This document shows positions 53,147 to 62,064 of a stretch of DNA of 64,000 bases, in pieces. The DNA is from a bacterium (lineage in GTDB: Bacteria > Electryoneota > RPQS01). The notes beneath the pieces are model-generated. The model was not told where the DNA came from. It did not search any database and was given only the letters and a program-made list of their open reading frames with translations. Both the position numbers and the translations under genes were made by a program. How positions within the stretch are numbered: position 1 is the first letter of the stretch; every line of letters starts with the position of its first letter. The DNA lies in NCBI GenBank assembly GCA_016703065.1, contig JADJCU010000001.1, forward strand, positions 868,001 to 932,000, read 5' to 3'.

Positions 53147-54091
53147 TCAGACGCCGTGATGTTTATGCGGTTCGTGGTGCTTCTTGGGAAACAGCAGCGA
53201 CGCGATAATCGATAGCGCCAACAGCAACGCAACGGTCGCAAGCGCCCACCCCAGCGGAATCGCGTAGGACGTGTGCCCGAGCAGCATCTTCACGCCGATA
53301 AACGACAGCACCGCGGCAAGCCCGTATTTGAGATAGTGGAAGCTGTCCATCATCCCATGCAGCGCAAAGTACAGCGAGCGCAAGCCGAGAATGGCGAAGA
53401 CGTTCGACGTAAACACCACAAACGGGTCGAGCGTGATGGCAAAAATCGCCGGAATTGAATCCAGCGCGAACACCACGTCAGTAAAGTTGATTACCTGAAG
53501 CACGACAAACAGCGGCGTCGCCGCCCAAAACCCGCGCCGCCGGATGAAGAAATGCTCGCCGTAGAACCGTTTGGTAATCGGGAAGATCTTCTTCGTCAGC
53601 GCAACCATCGGGTTTTTGTCCGGCTCAACTCCCTGTTCATCCTGCAGGGCCATCCTAATACCCGTGTAAATCAGGAATGCGCCAAAGATGTAGAGCACCC
53701 AGTCAAAGGCCGCAATCAGGGCCGCGCCCAAAGCGATCATTACGCCGCGCAGAATCATCGCGCCCAAAATTCCCCAGAACAACACGCGATGCTGATATTC
53801 CGGCGGAACTTTGAAATACTGAAAGATCAGAATGAACACGAACATGTTGTCTACCGACAACGAGAGTTCGATCAGATAGCCGCTGATATATTCGACCGCC
53901 GTCCGCTCACCCTTCCACCAGAAGACAAACCCGCCGTAGAGCAGCGCCAGTGTGACCCACACGGCACACCAGCTCAGCGCTTCCTTCTTGCTCATCACCT
54001 TCGACTTCTTGTGGAAGACACCGAGGTCCACCAACAACAAGGAGAGAATGCCGACGGTGAAGATTATCCACTTGACAACTTCGAGATCCAA
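53147..54091 (-). CDS. TerC/Alx-family integral membrane protein
   Basis: A 314-residue protein with about eight or nine transmembrane helices. Family motifs 'IELSLSVDNMFVFILIF' and 'QVINFTDVVFALDSIPAIFAITLDPFVVFTSNVFAILGLRSLYFAL' contain the conserved Asp residues. The tail 'KKHHEPHKHHGV' is His-rich and could bind metal. Alx/MeeF relatives export Mn2+, which would complement the Nramp importer at 20448-22334; that is inference. No room exists for a yybP riboswitch, since the methyltransferase ends 33 bases upstream. Confidence 0.9.
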   Translation of the reverse strand: MDLEVVKWIIFTVGILSLLLVDLGVFHKKSKVMSKKEALSWCAVWVTLALLYGGFVFWWKGERTAVEYISGYLIELSLSVDNMFVFILIFQYFKVPPEYQHRVLFWGILGAMILRGVMIALGAALIAAFDWVLYIFGAFLIYTGIRMALQDEQGVEPDKNPMVALTKKIFPITKRFYGEHFFIRRRGFWAATPLFVVLQVINFTDVVFALDSIPAIFAITLDPFVVFTSNVFAILGLRSLYFALHGMMDSFHYLKYGLAAVLSFIGVKMLLGHTSYAIPLGWALATVALLLALSIIASLLFPKKHHEPHKHHGV

Positions 54092-54124
54092 GGTACTTTG
54101 CCCGTCCTCAGTTTATATTCAATA

Positions 54125-54901
54125 CTATCTTGCAATCAAAACATGAAACCTGTTAGTCATGACGAGTCGGCCCTGCGTGTTGGCAAACCGCCGCGCGGCC
54201 CCCTCCATGGCATTGCGCACAGGTTCCACGCCCAACTCACGCACGCTAAATCTTGTTGCGCCCGTGCCCGACTGGCTGTGCCAGTACTCGTCAAAACTCT
54301 CAAATTCGCGGGTCAGATCGATGTCCGCACTCTCCTGAATCGTCAAGCCAGCGGCGGCGACGGCACGATGCAGCTTGGCGGGAGGTGAAAGCGAGAAAGG
54401 ACCTTCGAAGGTCGGAGGTGTCGTGAATAGCCTCCGTACGGCCGCACCGACGGCGGCAAAATCCGAAAACTCCGTTTCACCGAAACAGGCGATGCCGATC
54501 GGCGCGTCCGGTTTTGCCACGCGTTTGAGTTCGCGCAGGGCGTTTGCCGGGTTTTCCGTGAACTGCAACGAATTTAACGCGGCGACCACATCAAACGTCC
54601 CGTCCGCAAAGGGCAATGCTTCAGTATCCGCGACACAAAATTCCTCGCGCGGCATAATCGACCGGCAAATGGCAAGCATCTCTTCGGCCACATCCGTGCC
54701 CGTGATGCGCGCTCCGCGCGCCAACGCAATTCTCAGTGCGCCGCCTGATCCGCAGCCTGCATCGAGCAGATGCTGCCCGCCGCCGTTCAAGATTCGGTCG
54801 AACACCCATTCCGCACACGGCAAGCTATAGGCTTCGAGATTCTTCGCCCAAAGCTCTGCGCTCGGTCCCCAGAGTTCCGCCTGTCGCTGACCGGACGCCA
54901 T
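54125..54901 (-). CDS. SAM-dependent methyltransferase (Methyltransf_11-like)
   Basis: A 258-residue class I methyltransferase: 'LLDAGCGSGGALRIALARGARITGTDVAEEMLAICRS', 'EALPFADGTFDVVAALNSLQFTENPANALRELKRV'. It resembles UbiE/COQ5-like small-molecule enzymes, but the substrate is unknown. Its start has no strong Shine-Dalgarno sequence; three bases separate it from the META lipoprotein. Confidence 0.88.
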   Translation of the reverse strand: MASGQRQAELWGPSAELWAKNLEAYSLPCAEWVFDRILNGGGQHLLDAGCGSGGALRIALARGARITGTDVAEEMLAICRSIMPREEFCVADTEALPFADGTFDVVAALNSLQFTENPANALRELKRVAKPDAPIGIACFGETEFSDFAAVGAAVRRLFTTPPTFEGPFSLSPPAKLHRAVAAAGLTIQESADIDLTREFESFDEYWHSQSGTGATRFSVRELGVEPVRNAMEGAARRFANTQGRLVMTNRFHVLIAR

Positions 54902-54904
54902 CTG

Positions 54905-55534
54905 CTACAGATAGACCGCGGTAAACTTCATTACCCGTTTGCCGCTTTTCAACAGCCACATCGTGTCGCCTTGAACGTCATAGCTTGATACCGTCTCAAG
55001 GTCCGCGAGGAATTTCCGCTCAAGGTCCATCACACCTGAACACGCCTTCTTGGTCGCGGCAAACTGATCCAACGTGATCTTGTTGCCGGCAAGGGTGTAT
55101 TTGCAGCCGAAGCGATTGCAGCCGCCGCTGCCCGTCAATTTGTTGTTGTGGAGTCCAAGCGTAATGTACGGCTCGCGCGCGAAATCCTCCGTTACAACTA
55201 CCGCTTCGCCGCGAAACTCGACGAGCTTCCAACGTCTGTTGCGGAGCTGCTGTTCAGGCGCCGGCGGCGCCTTGGTCGTATCTTTGGGAGTGTCCTGCTT
55301 GGGAGTCTCCGGCTCAGCCGTTGACGTGGCCGGTTGCGGCTCCGACTCCTTGGACGGAGTGGCCGTTGTAGTCACATCCTTGACAGTATCCGGCGCCGCC
55401 GGAACAACGGAGTCAGGCTGCGTAATCGCGAGCGGCTGCGGAGACCGTTCGGCGATTTGCTGCTGATCTGATTTGGACTTGCAGGCGCCGATCACGAACA
55501 ACGCGGCCACCGCAAGGATCGTGATTCGCATCAT
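54905..55534 (-). CDS. META-domain lipoprotein
   Basis: About 209 residues. Lipobox in 'FVIGACKS', a long Pro/Thr/Glu-rich linker (about 25-100) and a C-terminal META domain (about 105-209; 'RRWKLVEFRGEAVVV', 'NNKLTGSGGCNRFGCKYTL', 'KKACSGVMDLERKFLADLETVSSYDV'). META proteins such as HslJ are linked to heat or drug stress. ATG at 55534 overlaps the TGA of the NmrA-like gene by four bases. Confidence 0.85.
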   Translation of the reverse strand: MMRITILAVAALFVIGACKSKSDQQQIAERSPQPLAITQPDSVVPAAPDTVKDVTTTATPSKESEPQPATSTAEPETPKQDTPKDTTKAPPAPEQQLRNRRWKLVEFRGEAVVVTEDFAREPYITLGLHNNKLTGSGGCNRFGCKYTLAGNKITLDQFAATKKACSGVMDLERKFLADLETVSSYDVQGDTMWLLKSGKRVMKFTAVYL

Positions 55535-56391
55535 GGCATTTGCTCCTTTGCCCACTCTTCAAGTGTCAACAAGGGCTCATCCAGGAGCGCCTGCGCCTCC
55601 GTCGGATCGCCGGTTTCGCCGAACGTCTCGAAGGGCGCCATGAAATCCGCAAAGCTCTCGAGCCACGCATTCTCTTCGTCTTCCTGCGCGAACTTCTTCG
55701 TGTCCTCGATCGAGAGCTGCTCGACTGGCAGACCCGGTCGCAGGATGTCGCAATAGAGCTTCAACGCGTCATACATCTTGAAGCCCTGCGGCCCGTGCAC
55801 CGTGTAGCGCTTGTTCGCCGCCGGAGACTCGTCATCCACGACAAACCGCAGCACCATCTTCGCGTAGTCTGACGCTGCTGCGAAGTGCCATGTCAGCGGC
55901 TGCGCACCGACCATCAGGGCGCGATCCGGAAGGACAAAGTAGTCGAGGCTTTCGAAGAACCATGTGCAGCCCCACACCACCGTTGGAATCCCGCAAGATT
56001 CGAGCGCGAGGATGCCTTTCGAAAAGGCCGCGCGCCGTGACCACGAATGGTTGGGATCAGGCTGCCAGTCGCCGGTAATCAGCGACAACCGTTCGACGCC
56101 GCATTCGCGCGCGGCTCCCGCCACGTTAATCAATCCCTGATGCAGAATCTCTTCCGGATCGGCGTCGTGATCGGGATTCAGATTTATGTGCACTGCGGAA
56201 CACTCGGCGAACGCGTGGACGAGCGAGTCGTAATCCAGAACGTCGGCATAGCAATACTCAGGGCGCGTTCCGAAGCGTTCCTTGGCGGCAATCGGATCGC
56301 GGCTCAAGACGCGTACGCCGATCTCTTCGTCCAACAGCTGTTCCAGTACGGGCGCGCCCAGCATTCCCGTCGCGCCAATAATTGCGATCAT
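55531..56391 (-). CDS. NmrA-like NAD(P)-binding protein
   Basis: A 286-residue atypical SDR: 'AIIGATGMLGAPVLEQLLDEEIGVRVLSRDP', 'YADVLDYDSLVHAF'. The Tyr-Lys catalytic pair is missing, as in NmrA-type redox sensors or isoflavone-reductase-like enzymes. Function unknown. Lies 15 bases from a small lipoprotein gene and overlaps the META gene. Confidence 0.85.
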   Translation of the reverse strand: MIAIIGATGMLGAPVLEQLLDEEIGVRVLSRDPIAAKERFGTRPEYCYADVLDYDSLVHAFAECSAVHINLNPDHDADPEEILHQGLINVAGAARECGVERLSLITGDWQPDPNHSWSRRAAFSKGILALESCGIPTVVWGCTWFFESLDYFVLPDRALMVGAQPLTWHFAAASDYAKMVLRFVVDDESPAANKRYTVHGPQGFKMYDALKLYCDILRPGLPVEQLSIEDTKKFAQEDEENAWLESFADFMAPFETFGETGDPTEAQALLDEPLLTLEEWAKEQMP

Positions 56392-56406
56392 GGCTTGCTT
56401 CGCTTT

Positions 56407-56778
56407 CTACATTCTTGAGAGGCAGGCCGTATCGGGCCGCATCGTCGTTATCTCTTCGATCACCACTCCGGCGCGAACCACGCCGTCGGTCGTATCCTGT
56501 TCCATGCGCCCGCGATACTCCACATAAACGGGTGCGCCGGGTTTGCCGAATTGCGTGTAGGCGCGTTCCACTTCAAGCCAATCACCCTTGAATTTCACGA
56601 CAAGCCGTTCGTTCGTGCGGCAATCGAGCAGCGTCGCCGCATCGGCCATGTAGCTCAGCATGCCCTTCATGGGAATTGCCTCAGCCTGATGCTGTTTCAT
56701 GAGCTGCCGTGCTTCGCGAGCGTCTTGACAGCCGACGACCAGCAGGACAAACAGGCAAAACTGTGTGCATCTCATCAC
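56407..56778 (-). CDS. Small lipoprotein, NlpE-C-terminal-like
   Basis: A 123-residue lipoprotein with lipobox 'LLVVGCQD'. The mature domain ('ATLLDCRTNERLVVKFKGDWLEVERAYTQFGKPGAPVYVEYRGRM') resembles the OB-like C-terminal domain of NlpE-type envelope stress lipoproteins, but is weakly matched. Two adjacent ATGs are possible starts. Divergent in style from neighbours but in the same strand series. Confidence 0.65.
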   Translation of the reverse strand: MMRCTQFCLFVLLVVGCQDAREARQLMKQHQAEAIPMKGMLSYMADAATLLDCRTNERLVVKFKGDWLEVERAYTQFGKPGAPVYVEYRGRMEQDTTDGVVRAGVVIEEITTMRPDTACLSRM

Positions 56779-56799
56779 GTGCGTCCGGTAATTGCTGCG

Positions 56800-57798
56800 C
56801 TATATACTCTCGACCATTGTCGAGGAGATGCTGACTTCCGGGTAGCGTTCGCCGGCAATCTCATCGGGATCGGCAAGCTCGCACAGGTCGCGGACGTCTT
56901 CCGCCGACAGGTGGACATCCAGCGCGCCGAGATTTTCTTTCAAGCGGTGCAGCTTGCGCGTGCCCGGAATGGGAATGATATCGTGGCCCATCGTGAGGAC
57001 CCATGCCAGCGCGAGTTGCGCCGGTGTGCAGCCGAGCGCTTGCGCCCTTGACTCAATCTTTTCGAGCCAAACGGCGTTCGCGTTAAGATTTTCGCCCTTG
57101 AACCGAGGGAACACGCCGCGCCGATCGCCGGGCGACGCAATCGAGGCCGGGTCCTTGTATTGTCCAGTCAAAAAGCCGCGGCCCAACGGACTGTAGGCCA
57201 CAATGGCGATGCCGAGTGCGCGACAGACGGGAATGACTTCGTGTTCGATTTCGCGTGACCAGAGCGAGTACTCGTATTGAGCCGCAACCACCGGATAGAC
57301 GGCGTGCGCGCGGCGTATTGTCTTTGGGCCTGCTTCGGAGATTCCCAAGAAGCGCACCTTGCCTTCTGCGACCAGATCGGCCATGGCGCCCCAAGTGTCC
57401 TCAATCGGAACCGTCGGATCCACGCGATGCTGATAGTACAAGTCAATCGTATCCACACCGAGCCGTAAAAGGCTGGCCTCGCAACTGCGCTTCACATAGT
57501 CGGGCTTGCCGTTGATGCCGAGAAACGAGCCGTCAAAGCCGCGCACATTGCCGAACTTTGTGGCCAGAAACACATCGTTGCGCCGCTCTCTGTGCACTCG
57601 TGACAACAGTACTTCGTTGAGACCAACGCCGTACATGTCCGCCGTATCCCAGAAGTTGCATCCAAGATCGAGCGCGTCGTGCAAGAACTTGATATTCTCT
57701 TTGGTATCCGACTCTCCATAAAACTCGGATAACCCCATGCAGCCGAGTCCCAGCGCCGAAACCTTCGGCCCGAGATCTCCTAATTGACGAAATTGCAT
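56800..57798 (-). CDS. Aldo/keto reductase
   Basis: A 332-residue (beta/alpha)8 NADPH-dependent reductase of the AKR11/13-like group. The catalytic tetrad is visible: Asp in 'FWDTADMYG', Tyr in the same motif, Lys in 'FLATKFGNV' and His in 'LYYQHRVDP'. 'YSPLGRGFLTG' and 'IIPIPGTRKLHRLKENLGA' bind the cofactor. Reduces aldehydes or ketones; the substrate is unknown. First gene of the minus-strand run ending at 49711. Confidence 0.94.
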   Translation of the reverse strand: MQFRQLGDLGPKVSALGLGCMGLSEFYGESDTKENIKFLHDALDLGCNFWDTADMYGVGLNEVLLSRVHRERRNDVFLATKFGNVRGFDGSFLGINGKPDYVKRSCEASLLRLGVDTIDLYYQHRVDPTVPIEDTWGAMADLVAEGKVRFLGISEAGPKTIRRAHAVYPVVAAQYEYSLWSREIEHEVIPVCRALGIAIVAYSPLGRGFLTGQYKDPASIASPGDRRGVFPRFKGENLNANAVWLEKIESRAQALGCTPAQLALAWVLTMGHDIIPIPGTRKLHRLKENLGALDVHLSAEDVRDLCELADPDEIAGERYPEVSISSTMVESI

Positions 57799-58072
57799 AA
57801 AATGAGAGAATTGGTTTGAGTTCTGAATTACTTAGCCGTTGCAGGTCTCGAGACCCGAAACGGTGGTGACATATCATTGTACGGACGGAACGCTATCCGC
57901 CCGTTTCCTCTTTGATTGTAACGCCCAGATTGCTCGGCAAAATCCCCCAGCCCCTGTCACCCTGAAAATAGGAGGGCCGCTGTTATCCTTGGCAAAAACC
58001 TATTCAAGCAGACCGATATCCCAAGCGCATGTTTGGCGCCGAACACAGTTTGCTCTGAGTCCTTAATATGAA

Positions 58073-58456
58073 TCATGGAATCGGAGCAGACAGGTCATCG
58101 CGAAAAATCCAAACCGCATTTCCCCGATAGGTACCGTCTTGAACACGAACTTGGACCAACCTCGACGATTCGTCTATTACGTGGACCCTTGTTCCGCAAG
58201 GAATAGAGAGAACATGACCAGCTTGTTTCATTTGTTCAAGACCGAATGTATCATACGCACTGCATGCCTTTATCATGTCTTCATGATTAGCCCTGCTTGT
58301 GGCGGCGAGGACATTCCCGATGCCTTAGACAAAGGCAATACGGCCTATTACCGTATTCGAGGACGTGCGTTCTGTGTCTCTGTTCTGAAACAACCCAATT
58401 GCACCAATCCAAATGACGGCGAGCAAGACAATCGTTCGCTTCGTTGCAGAATCCAC
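58073..58456 (-). pseudogene. Small membrane-anchored SH3-like protein with an in-frame stop
   Basis: From a GTG at 58456 the frame reads a charged start, a transmembrane segment ('TIVLLAVIWIGAIGLF'), then a single TAA, then 'GIGNVLAATSRANHEDMIKACSAYDTFGLEQ' and an SH3b-like end ('LSIPCGTRVHVIDESSRLVQVRVQDG'). The continuity of one frame across the stop suggests a broken gene. The part after the stop can be read as a 67-residue protein from the ATG at 58276. No family can be named. The stretch 57799-58072 next to it shows no gene. Confidence 0.4.
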
Positions 58457-58496
58457 GGTGTCTCGACTCCCTACGTGCGGTTCAACGACAAACTGC

Positions 58497-60362
58497 CTAC
58501 TTCCTCACCGTCGCCACGCCATCATCATGCGCGTCGGCCAAGATGAAGTCCTGAATCTTGGTCCACTTCTGAATCTTGGCGACGCGATTTTCCGTCTGCG
58601 GCGACAAATCGAGTGGGCGGCCCCGCGTGTCAATCAGCAAGCCGACCACGCCGCCGTGGAGCGTCGCATGAATTTCCTTGCCCGATCCCGCACCGACGTC
58701 AAAGCCTTTTTCTGGTTTGATCGTCGCCTTGATTTCGTCGCCCGGCGCAAGCGGGAAGAGCAGCAGCTCGCCGAATGGCACACTCTGAGAGAACGATTGC
58801 CCGCTCTTGCTCATGCCGGTAATCGTCAGGCACGGCTTGCCGTCTTTCGTCTTGCCAACAGGACACACGCACGAGCCCAAGCGCACGAGACAGTCCTTTT
58901 CAAACACCTGAATCGCGGCCTCTTCGTGCACGCTCGCGAGCACACCAAGATGCGGCATCATGAAAATCGAATCCACTGCAAGTTCGGTCACACCTTCCGG
59001 TTGAAACGCGTCCATCATCATGTGCGCGGCTTGACTGCGGCGCGGCGCATGCGACAGCACGCCACCCGAGCCGACGATGATGTTCAAAGCCATCATGTTC
59101 ACGACGGTTTCGCCCGAGCCACTCTGGTCAAACGTGTCTGAAATCGTGCGCTCCTGCTGCACGCCCTTCAACGACGTCGCGAAGTTCTTATGCTGAATGA
59201 ACGCGAGCCGAAGCGCTTCACGCGATATCGCCTGCTCAATCTGCAGCTCCTCTTTGGTTTGAGGAATCGTCGTCGGGCGAATCATCTTGTTGGCGATGCG
59301 GTTGCGCAATTCGCGTTCGTCAATTTCGAACGGTACCCAGCGCATGATGTTCTCGATCCCTGCTTCGGCCAGCACGTTCATCACCGAATAGCTCATGCCC
59401 AGATTCGCGGACACCGTGCGGTTGAACACGGTCTCTTTGGTCTCGGTGCCCGGCACGCGAAAAATCGAGAACACATCCGTCGTCGCGCCGCCGATATCCA
59501 CTCCGACGAGCGTAATGTCGCGCGCTTTGGCCACGCGCTGCATAATGTCGCCTACGGCGCCCGGCGTCGGCATAATCGGCGCATCTGACCATGCCATCAG
59601 CTTGCGATAGCCGGGGGCTTGCGCCATAACGTGTTCCATGAATAGATCGTGAATAGCATCGCGCGCGGGACCCAAATTCTCGCGTTCCAAAACGGGCCGC
59701 AAATTGTCGACGACGAGCAGATCCACCTCATTGCCCAACACCTTCTTGACCTCGTCGCGCGCCTCTTTGTTGCCGGCATAAATCACCGGCAGTTTATAAG
59801 ATGAACCCAAACGCGGCCGCGGCCGCGCGGCTTTCAACAGCTCTGCAAGCTCGACCACATGCTTGGTGGTGCCGCCGTCGACGCCGCCGGAGAGCAGGAT
59901 CATGTCGGGCCGCAGTTTGCGAATGCGCTCAATCTTTTGGTGCGGCAATCGTCCGTCGTTGGAGGCGAGCGTGTCCATGACAATCGCACCGGCGCCGAGC
60001 GCCGCGCGTTCCGCGGATTCCGCGGTCATGGCTTTCACCACACCCGACACCATCATCTGTAAACCGCCGCCCGCCGATGACGTCGAGATATAAATATCAC
60101 AACCGCGCGTGGCCGACTTCTGCTTGATGATGCCGTCTTTCTCCGTGAACTCGCGGCCCATGATCTCACCAATTTCGGAAATCGCGTTCAATACGCCTTT
60201 CGTCACGTCTTCAAACGGCGCTTCCACCGTCGTCGGCGCTTCACCGCGACACACCAAGCGGTATTCGTTGCCTTGCTTCTCGATCAAAATTGCTTTCGTC
60301 GTCGTCGAACCGCAGTCCGTCGCCAGAATTGTCGTTATCTCAGATGGTTGTATAGTTGGCAT
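58497..60362 (-). CDS. MutL-family (glutamate mutase L-like) ASKHA ATPase
   Basis: A 621-residue protein of the family first named for MutL beside the coenzyme-B12 glutamate mutase. The ASKHA phosphate loops are clear: 'TILATDCGSTTTKAILIEK' (phosphate 1) and 'TLVGVDIGGATTDVFSIF' (phosphate 2). 'LSGGVDGGTTKHVVELAELL' and 'GSGGVLSHAPRRSQAAHMMMDAFQPEG' are further family blocks. MutL is proposed to act as a repair chaperone for B12 mutases, but no mutase subunit is in the window. ATG at 60362 is chosen because the family starts there; the longer upstream frame is unsupported. Confidence 0.88.
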   Translation of the reverse strand: MPTIQPSEITTILATDCGSTTTKAILIEKQGNEYRLVCRGEAPTTVEAPFEDVTKGVLNAISEIGEIMGREFTEKDGIIKQKSATRGCDIYISTSSAGGGLQMMVSGVVKAMTAESAERAALGAGAIVMDTLASNDGRLPHQKIERIRKLRPDMILLSGGVDGGTTKHVVELAELLKAARPRPRLGSSYKLPVIYAGNKEARDEVKKVLGNEVDLLVVDNLRPVLERENLGPARDAIHDLFMEHVMAQAPGYRKLMAWSDAPIMPTPGAVGDIMQRVAKARDITLVGVDIGGATTDVFSIFRVPGTETKETVFNRTVSANLGMSYSVMNVLAEAGIENIMRWVPFEIDERELRNRIANKMIRPTTIPQTKEELQIEQAISREALRLAFIQHKNFATSLKGVQQERTISDTFDQSGSGETVVNMMALNIIVGSGGVLSHAPRRSQAAHMMMDAFQPEGVTELAVDSIFMMPHLGVLASVHEEAAIQVFEKDCLVRLGSCVCPVGKTKDGKPCLTITGMSKSGQSFSQSVPFGELLLFPLAPGDEIKATIKPEKGFDVGAGSGKEIHATLHGGVVGLLIDTRGRPLDLSPQTENRVAKIQKWTKIQDFILADAHDDGVATVRK

Positions 60363-60411
60363 GATTTCTTGGTTGGTGAACAAAATCCTCACTCGCGGCG
60401 CTCGCCGTCCT

Positions 60412-61569
60412 CTACCCCAACACCCCCAACAATTCCGGCACCCGATACACGCGATTATTATATCGCCCTGTCGTCTCTTCAATCAAACCGAGTTCCACGA
60501 ACAACCGGAAATAACCGGCCAGCGCTTGCGGCGTCACGTTTATCACCAGAATCGCCTGCGCCTGGGTGAACACGGGTCGCTCGAACATGAAGTCCACTAA
60601 CTCAATCGCGCGGCTGCGCGTGCTCGCTTTCACCCGTGTGGCGTAGTGCTCGCGCAGCTCCAGGATGCGCTGACTCCGCGCAATCGCATCTTCCGCTGAT
60701 TCCTGAATCGCCGTGAGCATGTAATTCAACCACTCGGTCCATGCGCCAAGACGCGTGACCGACTGCAAGCCCCGGTAATACTCCTGCCGCATCACCGCAA
60801 TGTAGCTCGACAGCGAGAGTATCGGCACGGATAGCAGCTTCTCCCGCTGCAGCATCAGCGAGATCAACAGTCTTCCCACGCGCCCGTTGCCGTCCTCGAA
60901 GGGATGAATGGCTTCAAACTGATAGTGCGCGAACGCGATCTTGGCCAGAATCGGCAACTCATCGTCCGTGCGCGCGAAGCGTTCCCATTGTTCCAGCAAC
61001 TCCGGCACACGGTCCGGCGGCGGCGGGACAAAACTCGCTTGTGCAATGTTCGCGCCCGGAGTGCCTATGTAATTCTGCGTCTGGCGAACGGCGCCCGGAC
61101 TTTTGTCCCGCCCGCGCGCGTCCCGCACGTCGTGCATCAGGCGTGCATGAAGTTCGCGCAGCAAGCCCAGCGAAAGGTCGCGATGCGTGATTTGTTCCAA
61201 ACCAAAGCGCAGCGCGTCATAATTATTGAACGCTTCGCGCGTGAAACCGTGGCCGTGTCCGTTCGGCTCCGCTTCGTAGTGATAGACTTCCGCGACCGTT
61301 GTGTGAATCCCCTCGATCTCCGAACTCAACACCGCTTCCCGCCGCATAAAGGCATACGTCAACAGATCCGGATTCGGGAGCTGTTGACCAAGTTCCGACA
61401 GCCGACCCAGACTGTGTTCCGCCTTCGCAAGCTGCCGAACAGTCTGCGGCTCAAAGGCGATTTTGGGTGGAAGGGGGTGCGGCAGAAAGGCCTGGTATGG
61501 TCCCAATACCGGATGGGTCAGCTCCAGCAGCTCGCCCGGACTTGCACTGGAATACCAGCCAACGGACAT
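60412..61569 (-). CDS. Fic-family AMPylase with N-terminal inhibitory motif and C-terminal winged helix
   Basis: A 385-residue class II Fic protein. The inhibitory motif (S/T)xxxE(G/N) appears as 'SSEIEG' (82-87). The Fic motif HPFEDGNGRVGR (222-233) is complete, so AMP transfer to a target Ser/Thr/Tyr is expected once the inhibitory Glu is displaced. The last 70 residues form a winged helix-turn-helix ('FTQAQAILVINVTPQALAGYFRLFVELGLIEE'). The protein resembles SoFic-type enzymes. Two palindromes stand upstream of its ATG and could be bound by its own wHTH domain. Confidence 0.93.
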   Translation of the reverse strand: MSVGWYSSASPGELLELTHPVLGPYQAFLPHPLPPKIAFEPQTVRQLAKAEHSLGRLSELGQQLPNPDLLTYAFMRREAVLSSEIEGIHTTVAEVYHYEAEPNGHGHGFTREAFNNYDALRFGLEQITHRDLSLGLLRELHARLMHDVRDARGRDKSPGAVRQTQNYIGTPGANIAQASFVPPPPDRVPELLEQWERFARTDDELPILAKIAFAHYQFEAIHPFEDGNGRVGRLLISLMLQREKLLSVPILSLSSYIAVMRQEYYRGLQSVTRLGAWTEWLNYMLTAIQESAEDAIARSQRILELREHYATRVKASTRSRAIELVDFMFERPVFTQAQAILVINVTPQALAGYFRLFVELGLIEETTGRYNNRVYRVPELLGVLG

Positions 61570-61618
61570 AAAATCCTTTGAAAACAGCAGTTAAGGGATT
61601 ATTTAGAGAGTCTGCTAT

Positions 61619-61650
61619 ATCTAAAGAAAAATGAGTAGTTTCCTTTAGAT
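61619..61650 (-). promoter_or_regulatory. Palindromic site 1 upstream of the Fic gene
   Basis: ATCTAAAGAAAA (left) and TTTCCTTTAGAT (right) form a 32-bp imperfect palindrome 50 bases upstream of the Fic start codon. The half-site is ATCTAAAG. It probably overlaps the promoter, given the A/T-rich context. Confidence 0.75.
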
Positions 61651-61690
61651 ACTCACAATTAGCTAAACTCCCGTTTCAATCGCAAGCACT

Positions 61691-61721
61691 ATCTAAAGAA
61701 AATACCATATTTCCTTTAGAT
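61691..61721 (-). promoter_or_regulatory. Palindromic site 2 upstream of the Fic gene
   Basis: ATCTAAAGAAAAT and ATTTCCTTTAGAT form a 31-bp palindrome with one mismatch. It has the same half-sites as site 1 and begins 72 bases from it, about seven helical turns. A further TCTAAAG half lies at 61732-61738. Confidence 0.75.
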
Positions 61722-61744
61722 GTTCCTGCCGGTCTAAAGCCAAT

Positions 61745-61775
61745 GCGTCAGCGCAACGGGCTAAGCGTCCACGCT
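61745..61775. repeat. Dispersed CCAGCG-family repeat, single copy
   Basis: GCGTCAGCGCAACGGGCTAAGCGTCCACGCT lies three bases beyond the ferredoxin stop codon. It is nearly identical to the copy at 63710-63741 and, on the opposite strand, to the start of the 124-bp tandem units. Confidence 0.7.
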
Positions 61776-61778
61776 ACT

Positions 61779-62006
61779 TTAGCGCGCTGGCCAGGCCTTC
61801 TGACCGGTTTCCCTGTCGATCAATATGATCGCGTTCATCGGGCAGCTTTGGGCGGCGTGCAGAATGGCTTCGTCGTCCGCAGCGTTGGCATCGATGACGT
61901 GCGACTGCATTTCGCCGTTGAGCGCAAAGACCTCCGGTGCATCCATGACACACAGCGTGGAGCCCACGCACTTAAATTTGTCAATCTTGATTTCGTATTT
62001 CGACAT
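61779..62006 (-). CDS. 3Fe-4S ferredoxin (P450-type)
   Basis: A 75-residue ferredoxin: 'IDKFKCVGSTLCVMDAPEVFAL' (Cys-x5-Cys) and 'HAAQSCPMNAIILID' (CysPro). The spacing with only three cluster cysteines is that of actinobacterial-type [3Fe-4S] ferredoxins that reduce P450s. It follows the P450 gene on the same strand 58 bases later, so it is the likely electron donor of that enzyme. The reductase is not in the window. ATG has GAGACC upstream, weak. Confidence 0.92.
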   Translation of the reverse strand: MSKYEIKIDKFKCVGSTLCVMDAPEVFALNGEMQSHVIDANAADDEAILHAAQSCPMNAIILIDRETGQKAWPAR

Positions 62007-62015
62007 AATTGCTGG

Positions 62016-62060
62016 TCTCCCCCCAAAGTTGTCAGCAACTTTGGGGGGATAAAGGGGGTA
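62016..62060. repeat. G/C-run palindrome, copy B
   Basis: CCCCCCAAAGTTG-TCAG-CAACTTTGGGGGG is a perfect 13-bp stem (62019-62031 / 62036-62048), followed by ATAAAGGGGGT. It sits between the P450 stop and the ferredoxin start, so it could act as an attenuating hairpin between them. The inner stem differs from copy C by paired changes. Confidence 0.85.
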
Positions 62061-62064
62061 TGAT

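Noticed and set aside
54092..54124. yybP-ykoY manganese riboswitch before terC
   Set aside because: Only 33 bases separate terC from the upstream gene, too short for this RNA.
57839..58066. 75-codon + strand frame downstream of the aldo/keto reductase start region
   Set aside because: No ribosome-binding site, no recognised domain and unusual composition; it is most likely upstream leader DNA.
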